Positions 37,088 through 48,703 of a DNA stretch of 64,000 nucleotides are shown in pieces. The stretch's first letter is position 1. Each line of letters begins with the position of its first letter. Under the pieces are notes generated by a model. That model was not told the origin of the DNA. It did not search any database and saw nothing but the letters and a program-made list of their open reading frames with translations. Source of the stretch: Cercis canadensis (Eukaryota > Streptophyta > Magnoliopsida > Fabales > Fabaceae); assembly GCA_003255065.1 (NCBI GenBank), contig QAOA01007176.1, positions 35,571 through 99,570 of the forward strand. Reading direction: 5' to 3'. Both the position numbers and the translations under genes were made by a program.

Positions 37088-40000
37088 CTAGCAAGGTCCA
37101 AATCTACTGCCCGTCAAGCATTGCCTGCCCTGTCTCTGATGCCTCCCCCGCCCACTGATAGGCTGAGGAGTGGGCTGCGGAACCAGCTGAGGAGCCACAT
37201 CTGGGATGCTATTGAACAAGTCATTATATATATCATCTAATCTAACAGAAGTATGATCAACATCCATCGCCCCACTGTCAATATGCAGACTCCCAAGGGG
37301 GGTCACCAACGGCTTCGCATACCTATCCCCTAATGAGCCTACCGCCAGGTCCAACTCAAGGTCAAGATATACGCCAAGTCCTTATGAGGGATAACTAGAG
37401 GTAGTACCAAATATGTTATGCTGACTAGAGGGTGTTCCCTCGACGTACACATCCTATGTCGAACTGTCGTCAACCCCACGAGACCGAGACCGATGTCTAA
37501 ACATAGACTGCAACGCGGACTCTGCCGTGATGATCCCGCTGCCATGGTCGCAAACTGAGTCATACCTTCGGCCGCTGCCATACCCTGACCCTGCCAGTGT
37601 GTCGCACCCTCGTGCTGAACCGGTGCCACCCCAGTTGAATGAGCATAACCTATAGCCTTACAGGGTGTCTGTCCCATGGCCGTCCACTGTGAATGTTGCG
37701 ATCCAGCGGTCGAAACAACTAACCCATTGTTACTCAACAACTAGGTTAGGTTTGTATGAAATCCAACTCACTGATCTGGAGTCCATGAAGACTTAACAAA
37801 TGGCCCCTCCTAAAACTGCTAGCTCTGCTGAAATGGAGAGGGCATGTTAAATGGTGGCATATGCTGAAACCCCTGGCTCTGCTAGATCCCCGGGCTCTGC
37901 TGGAACATTAGTGGCTACTAGGGTGGAGGGGGAAACAGAAAGCCTGACACCTGCTGCAACATCGGTGGCTGCTGGGAGGGTCCGCCATGATCCTTACCCT
38001 GTGTAGGCGGAGGTGAGATGTTTACGTATGGTGGCTGCTCGAAAGATGCCTGCTGAGCATGAGACTAACGGCGAGATGAAGCGTCCTACTGGGGTGGAGG
38101 TACACCAGCCTGTAAATGATGATAAGATATAATTAATATTGATTTCAAATCAAGTCCTAACAGGAAATACAGTAATATGCATTTCACAAACCTGATCAAT
38201 GAGAATGACATTACTGGGGCTCATAAATCTCCTCGTGATCTGGAGATACCATGACATGTAATCCGGTGTCACACCCTCACTCCCATGATACGAGACTGTA
38301 TGACTACGCCGCTGCCTCTATGTCACGCAGTACACCTCATGAAACTGGTTTCACCACCGGTCCTGGTTGCCCCTCATGGTCATCCTCTCTAAGCGCTGAA
38401 TATAGCCGTCAGTCGCAATAGGAATACCCTGACATCCTCCAAACTGTCGAACCACTCTGTCAGGATAGTACATCTCAACTACGCTGAAACACACTAAGGG
38501 GACCTTAATCGTCCAGATATCCAGCCCAACCATACAATATGGTGGCAACAGTGTTATGAGCTGTCGAGGCTCCTCAAATTAGTTAAAGTTTTAGGTCCGT
38601 TACCTAAGCTACTTGTAGCATAAGGTAGCCCTAAGTCGAACCTAAGGATTGTTCTATTTAGTGAATCATATTAAGAACCATATCAACATGGGGGTTTTGT
38701 TTGTTCAAGTGTTTGATAGAAATTAATTGTAAGTGGTAAAGTTTTAGGGAAAACAACAAATCCAAGACTTAACTGATTCTGATTTTAGTCCATTCTTAAT
38801 TTCCAATGATCCATTCAATTATTAACCATGCTCTTGGCCTTTAAAACATATCAAGAAGCCTCTCAATGTTCTATGGATGTCCATTGGTTAAGCAACCAGA
38901 ATTCAGTTTTAACTAAAACTAAATGAATTAAGCAAACATTCAAGTCCAGTTTTACCTAAGTCCATGATCCAGCCAAGGTAATTAATCCATCCAAAAGCTC
39001 AGAAACATTAATTAACCATACAATCCTCTTGTATCACATGCAAACAGAATATGAAAATCCAAATTCGAATTAAGCAATTCAAACAGAATATTTCAGAGGA
39101 TTGAAGAACTTGATTAACAACTAAATGAATACCAACAACATATAATCTCAAAACCGATAATCAGAACAGCCAAAACCTTGATTGATTTGATGAATTAGCC
39201 CTCCATGAACAAGAGAAGCCAAGTTCTTACAAAATATCTAGAGAGAAAACTTAAAGACTAAGGAAAGTTCAAAAGCTGTGTAAAATATCTAAATGACTTG
39301 ATATGAATTTCGGCTGCCCCTTTGTGCTGATATAGACCTCTAAAATTACATGCACACCCAAATTTTCCTTAGGGCACACTTGTTTCCATGGGCCTTAGCT
39401 TTAATTGGGCTTTGGTTTGGGCCCATTTGGACTTGTCATGAGGAAGTTAGGTCCATTTAAGTGCCAATAGGTGTCTGGAACCATCAGCCAACTTCCACTG
39501 CAAATAAGGCCATCTTTAATATAAAATATGGTGAACTAGTCTTCATAACAATTGAAGCTATATCTGTTAGCTTTCCAATGGTACCAGTTTCAAGTCCATA
39601 TGACATCCATAACTCAAGTTATGGCCCAAACACTGTATGTAAGGTAGGATCCTGCGACAGCATATCTTCTCTGGTTTCCAGGCTACATATGACCTTCTGG
39701 ACATCCAAATTGGCTTTGGAGCCCTAAAAGAAAGTTGTAGTCAATTCTCTCAGCTTTCCTACAAGGTATGACTTGGAATTTTTAGACATCCAGAACTCAA
39801 TATATGCACGAAACACAGAGACAGCATAAAATGCTCAGTATTGCTGGAAATTGCAATTAGGCACAAATGGATCCAAGGTCATCAAATGAGGTCCAAGTCT
39901 ACTCAATTCAGCTTAAAAGAGATTTAAAAGACTAAGTATGAGGGATAACTGTTGTATAAAAAGTGTGTTCATCACAATGCCCTACAGTAAGGCTGCCAAA

Positions 40001-41412
40001 TAATCTATAAATTACAATAAATAACATTTACATTAGTCTAAAAAAATGTATGAACTGCCACATCAATTGTAATTACAACGTATATTCAAATATCTTACCT
40101 AATCAACTCTCAGACGATGCATAGCTCGTCGATACCCTAAATGATTTCTCACGACATTTACCTCCTTATACCTTAGGGGATGCTACCACCTATTATATTA
40201 ATTTAACTTATCAGAATGTATTCATTCACCGTGTCATAACATATTAAATCTACATACAACTAAACATACACGATTGTAACAAATAATTATAGAGTTATAC
40301 TAATTAAAAAATCACTGTCCTATAGTTTAGAAATTTCTCGTAAATATAACAAAAATGAAGTCTATATCATAATTTCTAAATACTAAATCTGCTGAAACCT
40401 AAAATAAGTTATTAAACTAATCAATAATTTACACAAAATTTTAATGGCAAGTGATATTATCTATACTAATATTCAGTCTTAGATAACTTAATTTCTACAA
40501 AAATAACAGTTATAGGTATACTAACCTACATGAAAGTGGGCCCGCCACCCTTCCTCTTAGTCGCGGAGGTGCTGGCGACATAGATGGAAATCTCTCGTAT
40601 GCCTAAAAGCAAGTGTGAATACCCATCAAACTCAAGAGTGCGACTGAGGGCAAGGTTACAGAGGCCCCTGTACAAGCACGCCAAAACTGCAGATCCCCAA
40701 CTTAGACGACCCGCAGTATCCCAATCCTCCAAAAGCTTGAGATACATGAGATGGACGTAGTTGCCTGTTGTATCAGGCATCAACCAACCACCGATCATAA
40801 GTAAGATGTGTGCTCTTGCATGATATTGTACCTCCACATCAGTCGCATCATCTGACAATGCTGCAAAGCGGTCCTTCAACCAAGTCATCCTCAATCGACC
40901 ACCTACTAAGACGTCCTCATCTGGCAGCACGCCCAACAGCTGCTGCATCAGCTCCAACCATGGATAATCATTGCATCCACTAACTACGTCTCAATCAATG
41001 TGAAGCCCTAATAATACCTCCAAATTCTGTAATGTAATAGTACACTCTTCACCAGTCATGTGAAAAGTGTGTGTTTCTGACCTCAATCGCTCCACTAAAG
41101 CAAATAAGAAATCTCTATCTAACTTTAGAGACGGGAATGATGTAGCTCCTCTGAAACCCGCTTGCCTCAAATAAAACATTATTCTTTCATTAGGTTTAGC
41201 AGCAATCCTATGGTTACGTGTCTTCACAAACCACTCCATCTGAAATAATATTATTTCTTTAATAAAAAAATTAAAGATAAAAATAACATATTTTCTATAA
41301 CTAAAAATAAATAAATACTTACTTCATTAGTCCAAATATTAGTTGAAATATGACTTCCTTGCTCAGTTAAAACACTTGGATCTACAAGACCAGGCAACTG
41401 ATTTTAAGCCAT
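37088..41412 (-). pseudogene. plant-mobile-domain (PMD, MAIN-like / PP7-long-form-like) gene carried by MULE-1
   Basis: Minus strand. The first exon starts at 41412 ('NQLPGLVDPSVLTEQGSH'). The next, from 41239, carries 'ETHTFHMTGEECTITLQNL' and 'EVLLGLHID'; 40957-40526 holds 'YHARAHILLMIGGWL' and 'WGSAVLACLYRGLCNLAL'. An exon near 40100-40190 follows, then 38575-38350 with 'ITLLPPYCMVGLDIW', 'PLVCFSVVEMYYPDRVV' and 'RQFGGCQGIP', and a low-complexity C-terminal part to 37088. These are hallmarks of the PMD family shared by MAIN/MAIL1 and by many plant transposons. The function of transposon PMD proteins is unresolved; host MAIN and MAIL1 take part in silencing and genome stability. In-frame stops occur at codon 3, after 'LLGLHID' and near the C-terminus. 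A 1.37-kb insertion splits one exon. Broken in this copy. Confidence 0.8.
38576..39948. mobile_element. unclassified 1.37-kb insertion splitting a PMD exon
   Basis: The PMD reading breaks off after 'THFLYNS' near 39950 and resumes with 'EPRQLITLLPPYC' near 38575. The intervening AT-rich sequence has no coding potential. Its look is that of a solo LTR or other non-coding element, but no clear TG..CA ends or target duplication could be fixed. Confidence 0.5.
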
Positions 41413-41559
41413 ATCACAGTCAAACTAATAGAAAAAGGACAAGAAGATCTTCGAGACCACTTTGAATGAAGGAGACATGCTCTAAGGGATGGGGCCGATA
41501 GTGGGTTCCAAATGGTGAAAGTGATGGGAGAAAGGAATGGGGAGAAAGAAATAGCAAAG

Positions 41560-41813
41560 CGTGAAGGGAACACACTTTATATATAAAGCGTGTTTCATCC
41601 ACAATTTTCGAGGTCATTCTTCAGTCAAAGTGAGACACGGGTTATATATAAAGTGTGTTCCCTTTGAACTCGCTTTAGGGAAAGGTAAAATGTGTTCTAT
41701 ACTGGTCAAAAAAATTAAAAAAATTCAAAATTGCCCTTTCTTGGTAAATACTTTAGAAAATACCCTTTTTATGTAATTAATTAGTATAAGTGTGCTACTC
41801 TGGTCAAATTGCC
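41560..41813 (-). repeat. MULE-1 right terminal inverted repeat with subterminal motif array
   Basis: Inverse of the left end. Variants of GAACACGCTTTA lie at 41568, 41584 (inverse), 41649 (inverse), 41667 and 41687 (inverse), again with TATATATA between a facing pair near 41578-41585. Confidence 0.75.
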
Positions 41814-41822
41814 TAAAGATTC

Positions 41823-42342
41823 CTTTGGTTCCCATGGTGTGCCCCTCATATGGCTTAATGACATGCTTACTTGACAATCAGCTAACAACCACGTGAAAAA
41901 GTTGAAAGTAGGGCCCACATGCAATATAATTAATTTTGACCTATTAGTTTAAAATTTAGGCTTGAAGTGTACAAAATTAAGGCTTTAGTTTTAATGCCCA
42001 TTTACGATTGAATTTTTTTTTTTTTATTTCAGCTTGATTATTAAATTGGCCAGTGTGACTTTCTTTTTCCCTTTATCTTTATCTTTTTATTATTTTTATT
42101 TTGAATTTTAAATTAATATTTAATTAAAAATGATAAAAAATAATTGAGTGTCTCTAGAGCCTTATAAAATCAAGCTCAAGCTGGCCAGGTTTGGCTTGGG
42201 CCAATTTTTGCCCAACTAAACTTAACATTGCTTGCTATCAACATTATTAATGATGTCATTGATGGGATGGTGTCTATGTAGCAGCAAAATAATGACAAGG
42301 AACAAAATCCTATGTCACAAAAACGCATGAACATTTTGGGTT
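41823..42342. other. spacer between the two MULEs
   Basis: About 520 bp of AT-rich DNA between the target duplications of the two Mutator-like elements. No gene or repeat was recognised. Confidence 0.5.
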
Positions 42343-42351
42343 TCATGCGAC

Positions 42352-42600
42352 GGTCTTTGACTTAAATATTACAATTTATAAACTTATTTATTTATTTATT
42401 ACATTTTTAAAATTATTTATCTAAATATTATACTTTAAAATAATAAGATAGCATAGGACCCACTGAACATGCCAAATTCCATGTGACGTATCTTTACTGG
42501 ATGCGCCTCATGGGATACAAGGTGTCTAGTTTTGTAGGCTTGGCAGGCTAATTAGACAGGGGAACACGTCGTTTCCTATGTGGCATGTCTCCACTGAACC
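42352..42600 (+). repeat. MULE-2 left terminal inverted repeat
   Basis: Inverse of about 45740-45987, AT-rich in the outer 90 bp and mixed further in. Related sequence also lies at 2887-2957 and 56066-56303. Confidence 0.75.
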
Positions 42601-43079
42601 CCCACTTTGGCTAATGGTATGTTGCCATGTCAGCCATTTCAAATCCTTTCATTTCCTCTTTCATCCTGAGACCTACTTTGTGTTATCTTCTTGTTGCTTC
42701 TACCGCTTCTTCTTCTTGTTTGTCTTCTTTTTCTTGTTGTCCCCACTGGAACACACTTGTTCTTCTTCTTGTCTCCACTGAAACTCATTTCTTCTTCTTC
42801 TTGTCAGCACTGTAAATCACTTTGTTGGATTATATGACATATCTATTTTCACTACCAGGACAACAAGATCCTATATAATTAACTCAACAAAGAGATCATA
42901 GATCAACAAAAATATGGGATAGAAGAGTAAGCAATTTAATGATATTTTTATGAACCATTTTTAATTTATGAATGAATTATTTTTGTGAAATGTTAGTAAT
43001 TTTTTTAAGTATATTATTGTAATTTTTTTTAAAATATAATGTGTTAGTTTTTTTTAGTAATACTTGAAACAAGTTGATA

Positions 43080-45030
43080 TAGTAATGTGCCCCTGAAGCC
43101 ATGGAAGAATACATAGACCAAAGATTGAGTTATGGAATACATTAGAATGGTAGGTTTTGGTGGGGTTGCAGAGATGAAACCTCCTCAAATAGATGTCTCA
43201 TTAATATCTGCATTAGTTGAACGGTGGAGGCTAAAGACACAAATTTCACATGTCTAGCGGTGAATGCACTATCACTCTCCAAGATGTATGCCAGTGGTGG
43301 ACTGCAACCCACACGCTCATCCTTAATAGAAGACAATATAGTTACATGACAATCTGAAATAATAGCCAAATTTTGTTGATCTTGAACAACGTGTCAACGA
43401 ACTAAGGTCAAAAATTATATCCATGCATCTTTAACTTCTCATTCTACAATAACAAATGCAAGAGGCAATTGTGACTTATCGTCATCCTATGTAGAAGCTA
43501 TCAACAATGTGCCATAATATTTGCCATTCAAAAAAGTCCTGTCTAATTGAATTACATACTTACAAAAATGAAATGCATCAACACATGCTTGGAATGTCCA
43601 AAAGACATGGCAAAAAAATTTCTCCTGAACATTTGAACGATTGCTCATCCAATTATTATATAACAACCATTCGACGATGATTCAGGATTAGATGCTTGCA
43701 CTGTAGCCATTCATCTAGGCAATAGGTTGTAATTCTCATTCCAATTACCGACCAATTTTTTGATGCATTTTTGTTTTGCCAACCATGCTTTCATGTATGA
43801 TGCTTGTTAGGAAAATTCATTTAATATCTGTTCTTGTGTTAACTTTATTGACACATCGGGACTCTCCTCAACCATCCCATGAATGCTTGACGTTATCACA
43901 TAAACATCTAACTTGTTGTGATCTTGTGTTATCATGGCATTTATGCAAGTATGTGGACTGTTGTACTTTTAAATCTCCCATACTCTACTCTTACTCCTTA
44001 GGCAAGCTCGAAGTCTCCAATTGTGACCACTAGCCTTATTTGGACAAATCACACTTTATACTGTTGGGTGTGACTCTTTCACTATGAATGAGTGGTGCAT
44101 TTGCAGTGAGAATTCCTTAACAACAAGTTGGATGTCGTCTTTTGTAAAAAAATTGTTCCCTAATTGAGAACTCTCCACCTCTTTGCCACCCTCTATATCC
44201 ATCTAATCCCTCTATGTCATCACTAACTTGTATGGCATCCCAGTTAATGTGTGAATAATATGGCAAATGATCACTGTATTGCAATGTTGCACAATTTATG
44301 GTGTGGGACAACCAGATTTATAGCTCAACAGTTGCACATTGAGATCTAAACTTTGTTCACTTTCTTCATCATTACTTGATTCATTTCCCTCCAGTATGTA
44401 ATATTCATCATCACTAGAAGTAATTAAAGAATCAATGAGAGAATTACCACCATTTACTTGTTGGTCTTCATGTCATTTTCTATCCAGTTCAACTTCATAT
44501 TTTTCAATGTTTCTCTCGTGTCCTATATTTGAATTAAACCATTGGTCATTATAACCATAATCATGGCTCTCTAGTGGTTGAAATATTTGACTCAAACTAG
44601 GCATGCTAGAATAGAATCCATATGAGCCAAGATATGCCAATAATAGTGTTCAGTTTCAAATTTTTTTTGACTATACCCTTAAAATGAATGCGGTATTGAA
44701 CTTGGATCACCTACATCAATTTCTCCAATCTAGAAACTGATACCATCATGCTATACATTTTCAGTCTCCACAAAAACCTCCATTGCTCCCATATTGACAT
44801 GTTATGCATGACTTTCATACATACATATTACATCATCATCAGCCATGAGGTCAAGTGCCAAATAATATAATGGGTGAGCAGATATAAGAAATCTATATTT
44901 GGGATGAAGACCCAATTTTCATTGTTTCTTCTCCTTAAGACTCTGTAGTCTATACTTATGTTTCAACTTCATGCATACATGATTCACACTTTTATACGTG
45001 ACTCATTGATCTCCATTATACCCTCAGCCA
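43080..45030 (-). pseudogene. heavily decayed MuDR-type transposase in MULE-2
   Basis: Minus-strand fragments align with the MULE-1 transposase in order. They are 'MYESHA' then 'MGAMEVFVETENV' (about 44.8 kb), 'INWDAIQVSDDIEGLDGY' (about 44.2 kb), 'VFWTFQACVDAFHFCKYVIQ' followed by 'TFLNGKYYGTLL' (about 43.5-43.6 kb), and 'IISDCHVTILSSI' with 'ERVGCSPPLA' (about 43.3 kb). The residue at the first catalytic position reads LDRT rather than IDGT. Many stops and shifts are present. No SWIM finger was found. Confidence 0.75.
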
Positions 45031-45036
45031 TTGTAA

Positions 45037-45504
45037 TAAATAAATATCAGCCTTTTTATCTTAAATTTTAAACCAAAATATCACATTTAATGTACAATTA
45101 GCATATAAATACTATCATAATACCTAGTTTATGTATACATTTATTTATACTAGTATTTTAATGAAAAAAATATATTACTAAAAGTTACAAAGCTTAGTAC
45201 CAAATTAAAAAATAAAAATAATTACAAATTTTATGCAATAACTAAAATATTAACACACCTTTAGAAGTTTCAATAATTAATATCAGTATTTTTATCCTTG
45301 ACATTTAAACCAAACATATCACATTTCATGTACAATTAGCATATAAATATTACTATAATACCTACTATGTGTACACATTTATTTATACTAATATTTTAAC
45401 AAGAAAACATATATTACTAAAAAATACCAAGCTTAGTATAAAAAAAAAAAAAATTACCAAGTTTATGAATAACTAAAATGTTAGGGCACCTTAAAAAGTT
45501 TCAA
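45037..45504. repeat. tandem duplication of about 234 bp inside MULE-2
   Basis: 45037-45272 and 45273-45504 are diverged head-to-tail copies, sharing 'gtacaattagcatataaat', 'tatttatacta' and the end 'cacctt..aagtttcaa'. They lie just upstream of the transposase remnants. No N separates them and they have clearly diverged, so this one looks real. Confidence 0.75.
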
Positions 45505-45739
45505 GATATGAAAATTCAAACAAAACCTCTCAACTAATGAAAATTTCTCACCTGCGAATATTGAGATCCTCTATGCAAGAAGGTGCATTCATAGGACTTG
45601 GACATGCCATCTCCAAACAGCGTTTTGCAGCTTCCCCATATAGCTTTTCAGAGATTTTCTGTAATGTTTGAACACGTCAGCATATAAAAAAGAACTTGTT
45701 GCATGGCAAAGAGTGTGTTCCTACTAAACTTGTCACTTG

Positions 45740-45987
45740 GCATTTGGTAGGTCCTGCAATCAAATATCTTTTCTATCAGGCTTGCAAGAAGTGGACAAAA
45801 ATTAGACACGCCATATTCCACGTGATGCATCCAGTGGGGACATGCCACATGGGATTTGACGTGTTTGGTGAGTCCCACGCTATATGATTTCAATTTTTTA
45901 AAAATATGATATTTAGGTAAATAGTTTTGAAAGTGTAATAGATATGTAAATAATTTTGTGAATTGTAATATTGTGGTCAAAGACTCT
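45740..45987 (-). repeat. MULE-2 right terminal inverted repeat
   Basis: Inverse of 42352-42600. It is followed directly by the target duplication TCATGCGAC. Confidence 0.75.
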
Positions 45988-45996
45988 TCATGCGAC

Positions 45997-46534
45997 ACCA
46001 ACACAAAATCATATATGAGAAATGGGAATTCCAGCATTTACGTGGAAGTTGATCAATTTCATTGTATTTTGGGTGAAAGTGCATGAAATTTTTTAGTTTT
46101 GTGCATAGATTCTTAGGTTTGGAGATAGGAAAGAACATGAGATTTAGGATTTAAGAGATAAAATCAGGAAAAAGTAGAAAGAATGAAAGAGATTATTTCC
46201 TTTAATATATACAAAAATGAAATATTTTTAATCTTGATATCATTCGGTTAATATTTACTTTGGTTTGTATGCTCAGTTACATAAACATCACTAGAGAGGT
46301 AAAATAATTAGACAAAATATGATTTATAATGAAGTTTTGAGTTGATTATTTTTAAAAGCCCACGAGATTTAGAATCTTTTATGATTTATAATTTTTTTAT
46401 TTGAGTTTTGAATTTAATTTTTAATTTTATATTTGATGCCTAAAACTATTATATTATTATTAATTTTCTATTAGATTGCTTACCTATGCATTCCACACTT
46501 TAAAAANATATATATATATATATATATACACGAG
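45997..46534. other. AT-rich spacer with (TA)n microsatellite
   Basis: A lone N at 46507 directly precedes a (TA)n run, 46508-46528. No gene was recognised. Confidence 0.5.
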
Positions 46535-47412
46535 AATTCTATGATACTATGTAAGTATGTCATACTTCTCCACCGTTAAATTAATTTATTGGCAACCGAA
46601 AGTCCTAGTCTAAATACACTTTGTAAATTTAACCCAATAAGTAATGAAAAATACAAAGAAACCCCATTCCCCTCTCTTTGCCGCAGTCTACTCTCTACCA
46701 CTCTTCTCACTCTGCTTCATTGTTGGTTGCTGATTGTTTGCTGTTTTAGTTCTAATCTGTTCTTTCCTCACTCTTTTGAAGAGCAATAAAAACACAGTTG
46801 GGCAAGTTCAATCAATTCGTGAATAAGTGAGAATTCAGTTTAGAGTTTGATAAATTGATCTGCAAGGGCTCAAGGTTCGACTATCGAGAACATTGGAGTC
46901 TTTCTGTTGTTACTCTATGCAGGTTAGTTTTTTGTCAATTTTTTCCGGCACCCATTGAATTTGGGGTGTGTTTTTCTATTTTCCAGCACCCAAGTTTTTT
47001 CTTTATATTTGTTTAAAAGATTTCGATTTTTGTTGAGTGNATTTGTTCAAAAGATTTCGATTTTTGTTGAGTGGGCCAAATTTGAGCCATGAAAATGGTT
47101 GTAGGAAATTCGGGCGAATGACATTGCTGCGGAGCGGAGACGGTTCCCTCTGATCTATCTCTCTGGTTTACCTGAATTTTTCCCTCCTTCAATTGGATGG
47201 CTTCTTTACGATTGAGTAGCGATTTTGAATTATGGGTGATAATATGTAATTTTTGTATTAGAATGGGTATTACAATAATTTATTTCATTCTTTCTGATAA
47301 CAGGAAAACTTAAAATTTACCGGTAACAAAGTCACGTATCTGCCTTTTATTGGTTATTTTTGTGAAGTATGCCATACTATACTTATAAAAAAAGTAGGTA
47401 AGAAACCTCCAT
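46535..47412. mobile_element. non-autonomous DNA element, larger relative of 59814-60024
   Basis: The left end reads 'ttctatgatactatgtaag' and the right end 'gtaagaaacctcc'. The inverse of both ends forms the 211-bp element at 59814-60024, including the shared 'ttattggttatt' near the right end. This copy carries about 650 bp of extra, less AT-rich DNA that resembles a 5' leader and first intron (splice-like 'tgcaggttag' at 46920). A 33-bp direct copy flanks the lone N at 47040 (47007-47039, 47041-47073). Confidence 0.5.
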
Positions 47413-47494
47413 ATATATATATATATAAGACTGCCGGTTTTTTATGTAATTATGTGTGCCTTGAAGGGATAACATTGTAAAAGAGCTTAAGTTA

Positions 47495-47545
47495 CCGTTG
47501 AACTTGAAACCCCACTTGCCCGTTGCCGTATATAAAGGTAACGGC
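47495..47545 (+). promoter_or_regulatory. PATRONUS-like gene promoter: TATA box with three MSA cores
   Basis: TATATAAA lies at 47529-47536. Three AACGG cores surround it: 47495-47499 (inverse, in ccgttg), about 47520-47524 (inverse, in ccgttg) and 47540-47544 (ggtaacggct). MSA elements with an AACGG core bind MYB3R factors and drive G2/M expression in plants. Outside the core the fits to the longer consensus are partial (8-9 of 11). The leader exon probably runs to 47671, where 'attt|gtaag' gives a donor, with the acceptor at 48667-48669. Confidence 0.6.
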
Positions 47546-48703
47546 TTGCAAACTCGTTTTAAAATATTTTCGCAAGCTTAGAAATCTGAGAGAAAGTGAA
47601 AGATATCGACTGAGCAAAGCTAGAAAGATCAACAAGAAGGAAGCAAGAAATAATCTTCTCTATTGAAATTTGTAAGTTTTCATTCTCTTTTTTCCCCCGA
47701 TTTTGAATTCTAAGTTTTAGAGATGAGCGTTTGTATGACTTTTTTTCGGTTGTTTTCACTGTTTCCTTGATGATAATTTAGGGGTTTGGGAAATTTGGTT
47801 TTGAATTTTAGGATTTTTTAGTTCTGAAATTTCAAAAGGAAAAGGAAAATTAATTTTGTTTGGGCAACTATGATGAAGGAAACAATGAAATTCTGGACAG
47901 GAAATCTGAGATTCTTGAATGGAAAGATGGAAAAATTGAATCTTGAATGGGATTTGTGGGAAAGAGGGTGGGTTTATTGAAAGGGTGAATCTTGTTTTGT
48001 TTACTTGTGATGGATGCGAGGAACCCTTCAGGCCTGTGATATTGGGAAACTGAAATTTCTTCACATTCGCCCAAGTGAAGAGCAGAGAAATATATTTGTT
48101 TTGTTGCAGAAAGTAATTATTGTGTATGTGTATTTCTTGTAAGTGTCTTTTTGCTATTTGATATTCTATGTATCAACTTGATGACTTGCCTATATTTCCT
48201 GCTTTCGTTTGTCTGATTTCTAATCTTTTAATACCAAATGGAACTTTTTCCATGATGTTGATTCATAGAATACTTCGAGTACTGTTTTTCATCGATAAAG
48301 ATGGACTGACAGGAACAAAAAAAAAAATCAAATTAAATGTGAGGTGCAGGATTTCTTTCTTGTCTTTATTTTTTTTTTGTCCTGCATGAAAATTAGTATT
48401 CAGTTGCAAACATTTTGACCAGAACTAGTGATGTCAATATGGAGAGAAAGTGTGCAAATGCTCCATCAGGCGCAATCATTTTACATGTGGGCTTATGCTC
48501 ACCCGGAAGGGATGATCTACTGCTGGATTCTTAGCATCTGACTCCTTTAATTTATTTTTGACACCATTTGATAGTTTATTTGTTTCTGAGGTTCAGGTAC
48601 ATTTTACCTAAAGACATTCTACTAGACGATTGCGTGTTCCTTAATATTCATATTATCTACCATAAGCAGGTCATTGATTTGAAAATTGGCCTCAGAAGAA
48701 GAA

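Larger units (their letters stand above)
33112..41813. mobile_element. MULE-1: 8.7-kb Mutator-like element with transposase and PMD gene
   Basis: The outer 165-180 bp form inverted repeats of roughly 80% identity (33112-33290 and 41635-41813), starting gacaatttgaccag on the left and, inverted, ggcaatttgaccag on the right. The flanks are TAAAGACTC (33103-33111) and TAAAGATTC (41814-41822), a 9-bp target duplication with one difference, as Mutator elements make. Inside are a plus-strand transposase gene (34136-36678) and a convergent minus-strand plant-mobile-domain gene (37088-41412). A 370-bp foldback and a 1.37-kb unclassified sequence have inserted into it. Both genes carry stops, so this copy is probably immobile. 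Confidence 0.9.
42352..45987. mobile_element. MULE-2: 3.6-kb Mutator-like element
   Basis: The ends are inverted repeats over about 250 bp: the left begins ggtctttgac and continues 'aatattacaattt'; the right, inverted, reads gtctttgacc and 'aatattacaattc', followed on both sides by related 'ccatgtg' and 'actggatgc' phrases. Both flanks are the perfect 9-mer TCATGCGAC (42343-42351 and 45988-45996). Minus-strand remnants of a MuDR-type transposase lie inside. The ends are unlike those of MULE-1. Confidence 0.88.

Noticed and set aside
42578-42815. Ser/Phe-rich plus-strand frames near the MULE-2 left end
   Set aside because: Made by a C/T-rich tract; no conserved motif and inside a transposon.
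47756-48074. Minus-strand frames in the leader intron of the PATRONUS-like gene
   Set aside because: Lie in the inferred intron, low complexity, no homology.
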